Of a stretch of 64,000 nt of DNA, positions 11,896 to 20,376 are shown piece after piece; the stretch's first letter is position 1; every line of letters starts with the position of its first letter. The notes under the pieces are model-generated. The model did not search any database. It was not told the origin of the DNA and worked only from the letters and a program-made list of their open reading frames with translations. The position numbers and the translations under genes are program-made. The stretch comes from Trueperaceae bacterium. GTDB taxonomy: Bacteria; Deinococcota; Deinococci; Deinococcales; Trueperaceae. The DNA is taken from the NCBI GenBank assembly GCA_023954415.1, contig JAMLIB010000006.1, positions 124,001 through 188,000 on the forward strand, given 5' to 3'.

Positions 11896-12746
11896 CCTTT
11901 CACCGCCCCGGCCGTCAGGCCCTCGATCACCTGGCGCGAGGCGAAGAAGAAGAGCACGAGGAGCGGAACGACCGCCAGGGCGGTGCCGAGGATGACGACG
12001 CCCCAGTCCGTGTTGATGAGCCCTTGCAGCGAGCGCAGCGCGAGCGGGAGCGTGAACGTCGTGCGGCTGCGCAGGATGACGAGCGGCCCGAGGAAGTTGT
12101 TCCACTGCCCTATGAACGTGAGGAGGGCGAGCGTGGCGAGGGCCGGCCTGATGAGGGGGAGGGCGACGCTCCAGTAGATGCGGAACTCGGTGGCGCCGTC
12201 GATCCTGGCGGCGTCGAGCAGGTCGCGGTTGATGGCCGACGCGATGTACTGGCGCATGAGGAAGATGCCGAAGGCGCTCGCCATGCCGGGGAACCAGAGG
12301 GCACGCGGCGTGTCGAGCCAGCCGATGAAGTCGATGATGAGGTAGTAGGGGATGATGTTGAGCAGCTGCGGGAAGGTCAGCGACGCCACCAGGAAGCCGA
12401 AGAGCAGGTTGCGCCCGCGGAACTCGTAGAGGGCGAACGCGAAGCCGGCGAGCGAGCAGAAGAAGAGCGTGGTGAGCGTCGCCATGCCGGCGACGTAGAC
12501 GCTGTTCCACATGTTGCGCCAGAAGGGGAGGGTGGCGACGAGCCCCTCGTAGTTGCGTTGGAGCGCGTCGCCGAAGAGCAGCGGCGGCGGGGCGGCGAAG
12601 ATCGTCTCGCGCGTGTGGGTGGCCAGCACGAACATCCAGTAGAAGGGGAAGACGGTGAGGACGGCGAGCGCCGCCAACACGAGCAGGGTGAGCAGGCGTC
12701 CGGCGCGTGGCAGCGCCTTGTTGGCGACCGGGCGTGGCGTGATCAC
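11892..12746 (-). CDS. Sugar ABC transporter permease, MalG type
   Basis: A 284-residue inner-membrane permease with six predicted membrane segments and the EAA-like cytoplasmic loop (DLLDAARIDGATEFRIYWSVALPLI) that contacts the ATPase. The ending GLTAGAVKG is typical of MalG-type subunits. It starts with GTG after GGAGGGAG, one base after the stop of the preceding permease gene. No ATPase gene is in the operon, so a shared MsiK/MalK-type ATPase encoded elsewhere is expected. Confidence 0.93.
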   Translation of the reverse strand: MITPRPVANKALPRAGRLLTLLVLAALAVLTVFPFYWMFVLATHTRETIFAAPPPLLFGDALQRNYEGLVATLPFWRNMWNSVYVAGMATLTTLFFCSLAGFAFALYEFRGRNLLFGFLVASLTFPQLLNIIPYYLIIDFIGWLDTPRALWFPGMASAFGIFLMRQYIASAINRDLLDAARIDGATEFRIYWSVALPLIRPALATLALLTFIGQWNNFLGPLVILRSRTTFTLPLALRSLQGLINTDWGVVILGTALAVVPLLVLFFFASRQVIEGLTAGAVKG

Positions 12747-13760
12747 CTACTCCCTCCGTTCCAGGCCACGGCGGCCCGAGAGCAGGAAGTGCGCGATGGT
12801 GGCCGTCCCGATCACGAGGAAGAGCACCCAGGCCATGGCGGCCGCCGTGCCCATGTCGAGCCACTCGAAGCCCGTGCGGTAGAGGTACATGGCCAGCGTG
12901 AGCCCCGACTCGCTCGGCCCGCCCGTGCGGTTCGTGAGGATGAACGGCTCGTCGAAGAGTTGCAGGTTGCCGATGATGGTGAGCGTGACGGCGAAGAACA
13001 TCATGGGCCGCAGCAGCGGCAGCGTGATGTGCCGGAAGCGCTGCGCGGGGCCGGCGCCGTCCATCATGGCAGCCTCGTGGTACTCGCGCGGGATCGTGGC
13101 GAGACCGGCGCTGTAGAGCACCACGTTGAAGCCGAAGTACTTCCAGGCCACCAGGATGCTGATGGCCGGTTTGATGTAGGGCGCGCGCCCGAGCCAGTTG
13201 ATGGGCAGCGACTCCTTGATGCCCGCGAAGAGCCAGCTCGTGACCGGCCACGAGGCGAGGCCGTCGATGGTCCAGTTGAGGAGGCCGAACTGGGTGCCGA
13301 AGATGGTGTTGAAGACGATGGCGACGGCCACCGTCGACGTGATGTACGGCAGGAAATAGGCGGCCGTCAGCGGGTGGCGCAGGCCGTAGCGCACGCCGCT
13401 AACGAGGACGAACGCGAGCGGGATCGCGATGACGTGCTGGGGGATGCCGGACGCAAGGGCGATCCAGACGGTGTTGCGCAGCGACTTCCAGAACCACGGG
13501 TCGGTGAGGAGGAACTGGTAGTTCTCGATCCCGACCCAGCTCATGGACCCGAGGCCCTGAACGGGGTTCCAGGACTGGAAGGAGAGATAGATGGAGAAGA
13601 GGGTGGGGAAGAGCCCGAAGACGGCGAAGAGGACGAAGAAGGGGCTGACGAACAGGTACGGCGCCCAGCGGCGTTGCCAGCGGTGCCAGCGGAACGTGCG
13701 CGCTGGTTTGCCGACCGCGACGGGCGGCTTGCCGGTGGTGGCTCCGGAGTCGACGGCCAT
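12747..13760 (-). CDS. Sugar ABC transporter permease, MalF type
   Basis: A 337-residue inner-membrane permease. A basic N-terminal tail (HRWQRRWAPYLF) is followed by six membrane segments and the EAA loop (PREYHEAAMMDGAGPAQRFR). It forms a heterodimer with the MalG-type subunit encoded next. It is the first gene after a very strong hairpin that separates it from the binding-protein gene. Confidence 0.93.
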   Translation of the reverse strand: MAVDSGATTGKPPVAVGKPARTFRWHRWQRRWAPYLFVSPFFVLFAVFGLFPTLFSIYLSFQSWNPVQGLGSMSWVGIENYQFLLTDPWFWKSLRNTVWIALASGIPQHVIAIPLAFVLVSGVRYGLRHPLTAAYFLPYITSTVAVAIVFNTIFGTQFGLLNWTIDGLASWPVTSWLFAGIKESLPINWLGRAPYIKPAISILVAWKYFGFNVVLYSAGLATIPREYHEAAMMDGAGPAQRFRHITLPLLRPMMFFAVTLTIIGNLQLFDEPFILTNRTGGPSESGLTLAMYLYRTGFEWLDMGTAAAMAWVLFLVIGTATIAHFLLSGRRGLERRE

Positions 13761-13781
13761 GGCTACGGTCCTGGCACCCGG

Positions 13782-13820
13782 CGTGTCTGGTCGTCCTCAC
13801 AAGCAGGACGACCAGACACG
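13782..13820 (-). other. Large hairpin between binding-protein and permease genes
   Basis: A perfect 16-base inverted repeat, CGTGTCTGGTCGTCCT (13782-13797) and AGGACGACCAGACACG (13805-13820), with a seven-base loop, lies in the 83-base gap between the binding-protein gene and the first permease gene. There is no T-run. The position matches that of stem-loops that stabilise upstream malE-type mRNA and lower expression of membrane subunits; that role here is inference. Confidence 0.75.
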
Positions 13821-13843
13821 TTTCGCGCCGGGTCTCGGGCGCT

Positions 13844-15100
13844 CTACCTGGCGCGGCGGCTGATGAGCCGCTGGGCTTCCGCGAGTGCCTCGTCTATGCT
13901 CCTACCCTCGTCGAGCACCTGCGAGAGGGCGGAGTTCACGATCTCCTCGGCGATCTGGTCACCGGGGTTGGTGGCGCGGCCTTCGATGTTCTGCGCCACC
14001 TCGGCGAAGAGGAGCCTGGCCTTCTGACCGGCGAGGAACGGGATCTCCTCGTCGAACAGGGCGTCGCCGTACGTGCTCGTCACGGCCGGGAAGGCCCCGA
14101 TGCGCGCGAACGCGGCGAGCTGGATGTCGGGCCGGGTGGTCAGGAACTGCACGAGCTTCCAGGCCGCCTCCTTGTTCTGCGACTGCTCGGGGATGCCGTA
14201 GAACGAGCCGCCCCACGAGCCGTAGATGCCGTTGGGCAGGTTCGAGGCACCCCAGAGGCCCGCCGTGTCCGGGGCCATCCAGTTCTGCAGGTGACCGAGG
14301 AGCCATGCGCCCGTGAGCTGCGTCGCGACGGTGCCGCGCTTGAACGCCTCGTACCACTCGTTCGTCCAGGAGCCGATGCGGGCATCCAAGCCGGCGTCGC
14401 GGATCTCCTTGGCGACCCGGAAGGCTTCCTTGAAGCGGTCGGACTCGACGAGGGCGTTGCCGGCGGCGTCGAAGAAGACACCGTCTCCGGCGGCGATGTT
14501 GGCGCGCATGATGGCGCGGGCTACGTCCGAGGCGTCGGCAATCAGGAAGACGTCGACCTTGCCGTCGCCGTCCGTGTCGCGCGTCACCTGGCGACCGAAC
14601 TCGACGTAGGCGTCCCAGTCCTCGATGACGTCGTCGATGTTCGCCCCGACCTGCTCGAAGCGGTCGCGGCGGTAGAACATCACGCCGGGGCCGAGGTCGG
14701 TCGGCATGGCGATGAGCCTGCCGTCCGTGGTGCTCGACTGCAACCAGGCGTACTCGGCGAAGAGGTCTTGGTACTGCGACGCGTTGTAGGGCGCGGCGTT
14801 CAGGTCGACGAGACCGCCGTCCGCGACGAAGCGGGCGATGAAGCCGACGTCGATGGCGACGACATCGGCCGCGCCCGAGCCGGTGGCCAGGTTCGTTACG
14901 AGGGCCGTGTGGTGATCGCCGTGCTGGAGGACGCGCACCTCGACCTGGATGTCGGGGTTCTCGGCCTGGAACTGCTCGATGACCGCGTTGACGTGTGAGT
15001 CGAGGTCGGGGAACAGTCCGATGGAGATCTGAGTCTGCGCGAACGCGGTGGGGAGCAGCAGCGCTGCCGCCAGGAGGAACAGTCTTGCTTTCGCTTGCAT
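13844..15100 (-). CDS. Sugar ABC transporter solute-binding protein
   Basis: A 418-residue extracytoplasmic binding protein with a signal peptide (about 1-22, ending PTAFAQ) and no lipobox cysteine. The body fits the family 1 bacterial solute-binding fold (DLDSHVNAVIEQFQAENPDI near the start, then SWGGSFYGIPEQSQNKEAAW). The start is the ATG at 15100 behind GGAAAGGAAGG rather than the GTG just before it. It follows the LacI gene by 64 bases. Substrate is not readable from sequence; the GH1 enzyme in the operon suggests a beta-glucoside oligosaccharide. Confidence 0.93.
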   Translation of the reverse strand: MQAKARLFLLAAALLLPTAFAQTQISIGLFPDLDSHVNAVIEQFQAENPDIQVEVRVLQHGDHHTALVTNLATGSGAADVVAIDVGFIARFVADGGLVDLNAAPYNASQYQDLFAEYAWLQSSTTDGRLIAMPTDLGPGVMFYRRDRFEQVGANIDDVIEDWDAYVEFGRQVTRDTDGDGKVDVFLIADASDVARAIMRANIAAGDGVFFDAAGNALVESDRFKEAFRVAKEIRDAGLDARIGSWTNEWYEAFKRGTVATQLTGAWLLGHLQNWMAPDTAGLWGASNLPNGIYGSWGGSFYGIPEQSQNKEAAWKLVQFLTTRPDIQLAAFARIGAFPAVTSTYGDALFDEEIPFLAGQKARLLFAEVAQNIEGRATNPGDQIAEEIVNSALSQVLDEGRSIDEALAEAQRLISRRAR

Positions 15101-15164
15101 CACGCCTTCCTTTCCGGGGGTGCCGACACCTCTCGGGGAGGCGTGCCGGCGTCTCGAACCTGTG

Positions 15165-16163
15165 TCAGCGCGGCCGTGCGACCGACTGCCGGCTCACGAG
15201 CTGCGGATCGAAGCGGTTCCTCACCTCCGTTCCCTCGTTCGCCAACAGCGCGAGCGCGGCCCGAGCCGCGGCGCGGCCCATCTCCTCGAGTGGCTGGCGG
15301 ATGGTCGTGAGTGTCGGGTGGAGGTAGCGCGCGAGCAGCACGTCGTCGTAACCCACGACAGAGACGTCGTCCGGGATGTTGCGCCCCGACTCGCGCAACG
15401 CGGCGAAGGCGCCCGCGGCCATCTGGTCGTTGCCCGCGAAGACCGCGGTCAGGCCGGGGTCGCGTTCCAGGAGCTCGCGCATGGCGCGGAAGCCGCCCGC
15501 CTCCTCGAAGTCGGCCTCGATGACGAGCCGCCCGTCGGGTTCGAGCCCTACCGCCCGCATGGCGCCCTCGAAGCCCCTGCGCCGCGCGCGGCTGTCGGGG
15601 AAGCGCTCCGGGCCCGTGATGTGGCCGATGCGCGTGTGGCCGTGCTCCAACAGGTGTCGGGTGGCCAGGACGCCGCCCGCCTCGTTGTCGAGGTACACGC
15701 AGCGCTCCTCGTGGCCTTCCAGCTTGCGTCCCACGAGGATGAGCGGGGTAGGGCGCGCGAGGTACTCCGCCAGGGCGTCGTCCGGCATGGCCTCGATATG
15801 TGCGACGAGCGCGTCGGAGCGACGGTCGGCGAGGAACTCGAGGCCGGCGCGCTCCTGCTCGGCCACGGCGTGGCCGCTGGAGACGAGGAGGTGCATGCCC
15901 GCGGCCTCGGCCTCCGCCTCCACGCCGCGGATGAGCAGGCCGAAGTAGGGGCTGGCGACGTCGTTGACGCACACGCCGAGGCCGCCTGAGCGGTTGGTGA
16001 CTAGGCCTCTGGCGAAGGCGTTGGGGCGGTAACCGAGCTGCTCGACGGCCGCGAGCACGCGCTCCGTGACCTCGGGGGACACCGGGACGGTGCCGTTCAA
16101 GACCCTGGAGACGGTGGCGTTTGATACCCCGGCAAGCCGGGAGACCTCACGGATGGTGGCCAT
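15165..16163 (-). CDS. LacI-family transcriptional regulator of the glycoside operon
   Basis: A 332-residue LacI-family repressor: an N-terminal helix-turn-helix (MATIREVSRLAGVSNATVSR) with its hinge helix (GYRPNAFARGL), then a periplasmic-binding-type sugar sensor domain ending in the usual TTIRQPLEEMGRAA motif. It is the first gene of the operon encoding a binding protein, two permeases and two hydrolases, and is expected to repress it until the sugar is present. The ATG at 16163 is chosen because the domain starts there; further upstream the frame runs into palindromic operator-like sequences, pointing to autoregulation. Confidence 0.93.
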   Translation of the reverse strand: MATIREVSRLAGVSNATVSRVLNGTVPVSPEVTERVLAAVEQLGYRPNAFARGLVTNRSGGLGVCVNDVASPYFGLLIRGVEAEAEAAGMHLLVSSGHAVAEQERAGLEFLADRRSDALVAHIEAMPDDALAEYLARPTPLILVGRKLEGHEERCVYLDNEAGGVLATRHLLEHGHTRIGHITGPERFPDSRARRRGFEGAMRAVGLEPDGRLVIEADFEEAGGFRAMRELLERDPGLTAVFAGNDQMAAGAFAALRESGRNIPDDVSVVGYDDVLLARYLHPTLTTIRQPLEEMGRAAARAALALLANEGTEVRNRFDPQLVSRQSVARPR

Positions 16164-16178
16164 CTGAGCCCTTCGTGT

Positions 16179-16205
16179 GAAAACGTTATCTGAAAACCTT
16201 TTCAG
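16179..16205 (-). promoter_or_regulatory. Tandem LacI-type operators upstream of the lacI-like gene
   Basis: A perfect palindrome CTGAAAACCTTTTCAG (16190-16205) abuts a near-palindrome GAAAACGTTATC (16179-16190) centred on CG, the centre typical of LacI-family operators. TAACGT on the minus strand (16182-16187) could be the -10 box, so bound repressor would block the promoter. The start codon lies 15 bases further on. Confidence 0.65.
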
Positions 16206-16315
16206 CAAAGTAGCATGGGAGCGCGGGGGCGTCAATAGGGGCGTCGCGCCGTACGGGCGGCACCCCTGTCAAAAGGCAAGGGCGCGGCCTCCCTGAGAAG
16301 CCGCGCCCTTGAACG

Positions 16316-16392
16316 TGGTAGCGATGGACGGGATCGAACCGTCGACCTCACGATTATGAGTCGTGCGCTCTCACCAGCTGAGCTACATCGCC
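16316..16392 (-). tRNA. tRNA-Met (anticodon CAT)
   Basis: A full cloverleaf on the minus strand: acceptor GGCGATG with CATCGCT (G1-U72 wobble), D arm GCTC/GAGC, anticodon loop CTCATAA on stem CACGA/TCGTG, and an encoded CCA. The paired first base argues against initiator tRNA. A CAT anticodon could also mark the lysidine-modified tRNA-Ile, which I cannot exclude. Confidence 0.93.
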
Positions 16393-16453
16393 ACGCTACC
16401 GAGTCGATCGCCCGCCAAGCGCCGAGGGAGGCGCCCTGCCAGCGGACGCATAG

Positions 16454-16459
16454 ATTATA
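16454..16459 (-). promoter_or_regulatory. -10 box upstream of tRNA-Met
   Basis: A consensus TATAAT on the minus strand, about 60 bases before the tRNA. The -35 region (CTGGCG at 17 bases) is weak. Confidence 0.5.
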
Positions 16460-16511
16460 CCGGGTAACCAGCCTCGCGCCAGTCCCGATACCCAACCTAC
16501 CTAGCCGACGT

Positions 16512-16793
16512 TCACCGCTTCCGATGCTTCAAGGCCCCGACCTCGCCGCTCCAACCGCAGGCGTCGCAAGCCGCGGGCGTGTGATCGTCCCAGCCTGCGT
16601 CGCCGAGTTGCTCCGCGAGGACCTCGAGGTCTCGCACCATCAGCGCGTACTGCACGAGGTACTTGACCTCGACGGACGTATCGATGTGAACCACCGGGCT
16701 GCCGCAACTAGGGCAGAGGGGGGCCGGAGCGGGTTCGGGTTCGTCGGTGTGGGGAGCGGCGGAGGGCACGACGTCCCATGGTGTACCGCGCAC
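16512..16793 (-). CDS. Small zinc-ribbon protein of unknown function
   Basis: A 93-residue protein with two CxxC pairs, LCPSCGS and ACDACGW, about 50 residues apart, which could together bind one zinc ion. Between them lies a predicted helical stretch (VEVKYLVQYALMVRDLEVLA). There is no signal peptide. The GTG at 16793 is the only sensible start; no convincing ribosome site is seen. It lies between tRNA-Met and tRNA-Leu on the same strand. I do not recognise the family; the function is unknown. Confidence 0.6.
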   Translation of the reverse strand: MRGTPWDVVPSAAPHTDEPEPAPAPLCPSCGSPVVHIDTSVEVKYLVQYALMVRDLEVLAEQLGDAGWDDHTPAACDACGWSGEVGALKHRKR

Positions 16794-16919
16794 GCTCTTA
16801 CGCCGTTCTTATGCGCTGGGCGAGCCGTGACGCACTGCGCGGTCGGTGCGCCAGAGACGGGCAAGAGGAAGGGCGACTCGAAAGCCGCCCATTCGACTTG
16901 CGTCCTGGACGCCATCCCT

Positions 16920-17006
16920 TGGTGCCGGAAGCGGGGCTCGAACCCGCATGCCCGTGGGGGCGGCAGATTTTAAGTCTGCTGCGTCTACCGGTTCCGCCAT
17001 TCCGGC
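16920..17006 (-). tRNA. tRNA-Leu (anticodon TAA)
   Basis: A class II tRNA on the minus strand: acceptor GCCGGAA with TTCCGGC, anticodon loop on stem CAGA/TCTG with anticodon TAA, a long variable arm (GCCCCCACGGGC region), a T loop TTCGAGC and an encoded CCA. Confidence 0.96.
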
Positions 17007-17052
17007 GCGGTGCGGCCGCGTTCCCAAGGACACGCGCGCAACCAAGTATCGC

Positions 17053-18558
17053 TTACTCCAGGCCCCGACCGTCCACCCACCCCTTGGAGCGCTCCACCGC
17101 CTCCGCCCACCGCTCCTTGAGGGCGGCCCGGCGCCGCGGGGCTATCCGGGGCTGGAACCGGCGCCCGGCGCGCCACTGCGCGGCGAGCGCGTCGCGGTCC
17201 GGCCAGGCGCCGACTGCCAGGCCGGCGAGGTAAGCGGCGCCGAGGGCGGTGGTCTCGCTCTGCTCGGCGCGCAGCACGTCCACCCCGAGGACGTCGGCTT
17301 GGAGCTGCATCAGCTCGTCCGACCGGGAGGCGCCCCCGTCCACTCGCAACTCGCCTACCGGACCAGCGTCCGCCTGCATGGCAGCGACCACGTCGGCCAC
17401 TTGCAGGGCGATCCCCTCGAGGGCGGCGCGCGCGAGGTGGGCGGCGGTGGTGCCCCTAGTTAGGCCTACGACGGTGCCCCTCGCGCCCGAGTCCCAGTGC
17501 GGCGCTCCGAGGCCGGTCATGGCTGGGACGAACATGACCCCACCGGAGTCGGGCACGCCGGCGGCCAGCTTGCCAACGTCGCTCGCCTCGCGGATGATCC
17601 CCAGACCGTCGCGCAGCCACTGCACGACGGCGCCGGCCATGAAGATGCTGCCTTCGAGCGCGTACTCGAGCCGACCGCCCTCGGACCAGGCGACGGTCGT
17701 GAGCAACCGGCTGCGCGACGCCTGCGCTTCCGCGCCGGTGTTGAGGACGAGGAAGGCGCCCGTGCCGTAGGTGGCCTTCGCCTGCCCCGGCGCGAAACAC
17801 GCCTGTCCGAACGTGGCCGCCTGCTGGTCGCCGACGAGGGCAGCGATCGGCGCTCCGGCCAGCGGCCCCTCGGTGATCTCGGCGACGACCCCACTCGTAG
17901 GCACCACTCGGGGCATGAGCGCGCGCGGCACCCGGAAGAGCGCGAGCAGGTCGTCGTCCCAGTCGGCGCGGTGGATGTCGAAGAGCTGGGTCCTGGACGC
18001 GTTGCTGACGTCGGTCACGTGCTCGCGCCCGCCCGTCAGCTTCGCGCTCAGCCAGGTGTCGACGGTGCCGAACGCCAGCTCACCGGCCTCGGCGCGCTCG
18101 CGCGCGCCCGGAACGTTGTCGAGGAGCCAGGCGACCTTGGTGGCGGAGAAGTACGGGTCGAGGAGCAGTCCCGTCTTCGCGCGGACGAGCTCCTCCACGC
18201 CGTCAGCGCGCAGCCTCGCGACCTCGGCCGCCGTGCGCCGGTCCTGCCACACGACGGCGTTGGCGATCGGCCGTAGGGTAGAGCGGTCGTAGACGACGGC
18301 CGTTTCCCGCTGGTTGGTGATGGCGACGGCGGCCAGCCGCGCCGCGGGGACACCGGCGCGGGCCAACGCCTCGCCGGCCACGCCGACCTGGCTGGACCAG
18401 AGGTCGAGCGGGTCGTGCTCGACCCAACCCGGCCGCGGGTAGCTCTGCGGGAACTCCTTCTGGGCCGACGCCAGTACGCGCCCTTGCACGTCGAAAAGGA
18501 TGGCGCGCGAGCTCGTCGTGCCCTGGTCGAGAGCGAGGACGAGCGGGGAGGCGGTCAC
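17053..18558 (-). CDS. glpK: Glycerol kinase
   Basis: A 501-residue FGGY-family kinase that phosphorylates glycerol to glycerol 3-phosphate. Diagnostic motifs are [16 protein letters not shown] at the N-terminus, the substrate-loop [25 protein letters not shown], and the FGGY signature region [20 protein letters not shown]. The length is normal. The GTG start lies three bases after the SpeD-like gene, so it is probably in one operon with the malEFG-type genes upstream. No glpF or glpD neighbour is present. Confidence 0.96.
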   Translation of the reverse strand: MTASPLVLALDQGTTSSRAILFDVQGRVLASAQKEFPQSYPRPGWVEHDPLDLWSSQVGVAGEALARAGVPAARLAAVAITNQRETAVVYDRSTLRPIANAVVWQDRRTAAEVARLRADGVEELVRAKTGLLLDPYFSATKVAWLLDNVPGARERAEAGELAFGTVDTWLSAKLTGGREHVTDVSNASRTQLFDIHRADWDDDLLALFRVPRALMPRVVPTSGVVAEITEGPLAGAPIAALVGDQQAATFGQACFAPGQAKATYGTGAFLVLNTGAEAQASRSRLLTTVAWSEGGRLEYALEGSIFMAGAVVQWLRDGLGIIREASDVGKLAAGVPDSGGVMFVPAMTGLGAPHWDSGARGTVVGLTRGTTAAHLARAALEGIALQVADVVAAMQADAGPVGELRVDGGASRSDELMQLQADVLGVDVLRAEQSETTALGAAYLAGLAVGAWPDRDALAAQWRAGRRFQPRIAPRRRAALKERWAEAVERSKGWVDGRGLE

Positions 18559-18561
18559 GCG

Positions 18562-19032
18562 CTAGAGGGTGACGGGCTCGGCGGGGAGCAGCCTGAGCCT
18601 CGTGTACGAGCGCTGGCCACTCAGCATGCGGGCAAGGAGCGCGCGCTCAGAGGGGAAGATCAGCCCCCTGCCGCGCACGCCGCTCTGGTAGCGGCCGATG
18701 CCGAAGGCGGCCAGGAAGAGGTCCGTGACGTTGCCGGCGGGGACGTGATGGGGGGAGAAGAGCTGTAGCGCCACGCCCCTGAGCTCGAGGAACACGTGCA
18801 GGGTGGCGGACGTCTCGCCCGCGACGAGCGCCAGGCTGTAGCCGTCGGGTCCGGCGTCCACCGTGACCACCGAGGCGTCGGTCAGGTCGTGGCACGTGTT
18901 CTCGACCGCGGAGACGAGCTCGCTCACGAACCGCCTGGCACCCTCGACGTTCGCGATCGCGCCCGGGTCTGCCGAAGCGCCGTCGAGACAGACCTGCGTC
19001 CCGTAGCCGAAGCTCTCGTTAGCGCTAACCAT
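18562..19032 (-). CDS. SpeD-like small protein, activity doubtful
   Basis: A 156-residue protein whose pattern GYSLALVAGETSATLHVF, then LRGVALQLFSPHHVP, resembles the strand-turn-strand of AdoMet decarboxylase/SpeD-type proteins (normally ESHxxxHTWPE followed by a strand and a Cys/Ser). The serine that becomes the pyruvoyl group is not evident, so it may be a non-decarboxylating relative; this is tentative. I use the ATG at 19032 because TAGACT ends five bases before it. An ATG at 19047 directly after the malG stop is an alternative that would be translationally coupled. It is followed three bases later by glpK. Confidence 0.45.
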   Translation of the reverse strand: MVSANESFGYGTQVCLDGASADPGAIANVEGARRFVSELVSAVENTCHDLTDASVVTVDAGPDGYSLALVAGETSATLHVFLELRGVALQLFSPHHVPAGNVTDLFLAAFGIGRYQSGVRGRGLIFPSERALLARMLSGQRSYTRLRLLPAEPVTL

Positions 19033-19047
19033 GTGCGAGTCTACCAT

Positions 19048-20376
19048 TCAGCCTTTCACGCTCCCGGCCGTGAACTGGCCGGTCAGGGCGTTCTGGAACG
19101 AGTAGAAGATGACCAGGATGGGGACGCTGCCCAGCACGGCGGCCGCTGCCATGGCGCCCCACTGGGTGGCGAACTGGTTCGTGGAGAAGTTGCGCAGGCC
19201 CACCCCGACCGTCCACAGGTCCTGGCCGACGAGGATGGTGTTGGCGAGGATGAACTCGCTGTAGGTGCCTATGAACTGCTGCAAGAAGATGAACAGGAGC
19301 ATGGGGACGCTGATGGGCAGTATCACGCGCCAGAACGACCCCCAGCGCGTGGCGCCGTCCACCATCGCCGCCTCTTCCAGGCTGGGGCTGAGCGAGTCGA
19401 GGTAGCCCTTGAAGATCCAGGACGAGAACGCGATCGCGCCGCCGGAGTAGGCGAGGATGAGGCCGGTGAACGTGTTGAGTAGGTCGAGCCTGCTCATCAG
19501 GTAGAAGATGGCGACCAGCGCCATGAACGTGGGGAACATCTGCACGAAGACGAAGGCGAGCAGCGTGCCGTAGCGCCCCTGGAAGCGCAGCCGCGAGAAG
19601 GCGTAGCCGGCCGTGGTCGAGAGCAGCACGGCCATGACGCCCGTCACCCCGGAGACGAGGAGCGTGTTGCGGATGTACAGGGGCACCATGCCGCCGATGC
19701 TCGCGGGGAGCCGGGCGCCGTCGCTCTCGCGCACGCCGTAGAACTGCCCCGGTTGGACGGAGAGAACGAGCACGGCAGCGCTGACGAAGACGGCCCAGCC
19801 CGCGTAACCCCTGAGCCGCTCGGCGCGCGCGCTGGTGACGCCGAGGCGCGGCAGGGCGAAGCTCGCGACGAGCACGACTACGGCCAGCAGCATGATGCCG
19901 ACGAGCAGCCACTGGTAGCCGAACACGTGCGTCTGCGAGACGATCTTCGCGAACTGCGACGTGGAGAAGTCGGCAGGGTTCGGCATCACCCCTGCGCGCA
20001 CGAGGAGGTTGCCCGTGCTCGGCAGGGAGCCCGCCAGCGTGTCGTTGCGGTTGAGCGAGACGGAGAGCAGGTAGACGACCGGGTAGAACACGGCGCCGAT
20101 CACGAGCCAGACGAAGACGTGGGTGCCGGCCGTGACCGCGTACCTCGGCGCCCGCAGCGGCCGCGTCGCCAGGCCGTAGAGGTATGCGGTGCCGGCTACA
20201 CCCGCGACCGCGAGCACGAACGCGGCGAGGAAGCGTTGCCAAGCGCCGGGCACCACGAGCATGCGGTTCCGGGTGATCGCCTCGGGGGCGGTCGCGAAGA
20301 GGAGCGCGATGCCGCCGGCCACCACGACCACGAGAGCGACCATGCTCAGGTAGTGGAGCCGGGTGCCACGCGTCAT
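19048..20376 (-). CDS. malG: Maltose-type ABC transporter permease MalG, extended form
   Basis: A 442-residue inner-membrane permease, well above the roughly 280-300 residues of usual MalG. The C-terminal 260 residues are a normal MalG unit (FVQMFPTFMALVAIFYL, EAA loop EEAAMVDGATRWGSFWRVIL, ending LTGQFTAGSVKG). The extra N-terminal part adds several predicted membrane segments and a soluble loop (residues about 1-180). It overlaps malF by four bases. The ATPase subunit is not encoded nearby. Confidence 0.93.
   Translation of the reverse strand: MTRGTRLHYLSMVALVVVVAGGIALLFATAPEAITRNRMLVVPGAWQRFLAAFVLAVAGVAGTAYLYGLATRPLRAPRYAVTAGTHVFVWLVIGAVFYPVVYLLSVSLNRNDTLAGSLPSTGNLLVRAGVMPNPADFSTSQFAKIVSQTHVFGYQWLLVGIMLLAVVVLVASFALPRLGVTSARAERLRGYAGWAVFVSAAVLVLSVQPGQFYGVRESDGARLPASIGGMVPLYIRNTLLVSGVTGVMAVLLSTTAGYAFSRLRFQGRYGTLLAFVFVQMFPTFMALVAIFYLMSRLDLLNTFTGLILAYSGGAIAFSSWIFKGYLDSLSPSLEEAAMVDGATRWGSFWRVILPISVPMLLFIFLQQFIGTYSEFILANTILVGQDLWTVGVGLRNFSTNQFATQWGAMAAAAVLGSVPILVIFYSFQNALTGQFTAGSVKG

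Noticed and set aside
11850-14027. Long plus-strand open frame opposite the transporter permease genes
   Set aside because: Low-complexity Glu/Arg/Gly-rich translation antisense to two clear permease genes; no start signal.
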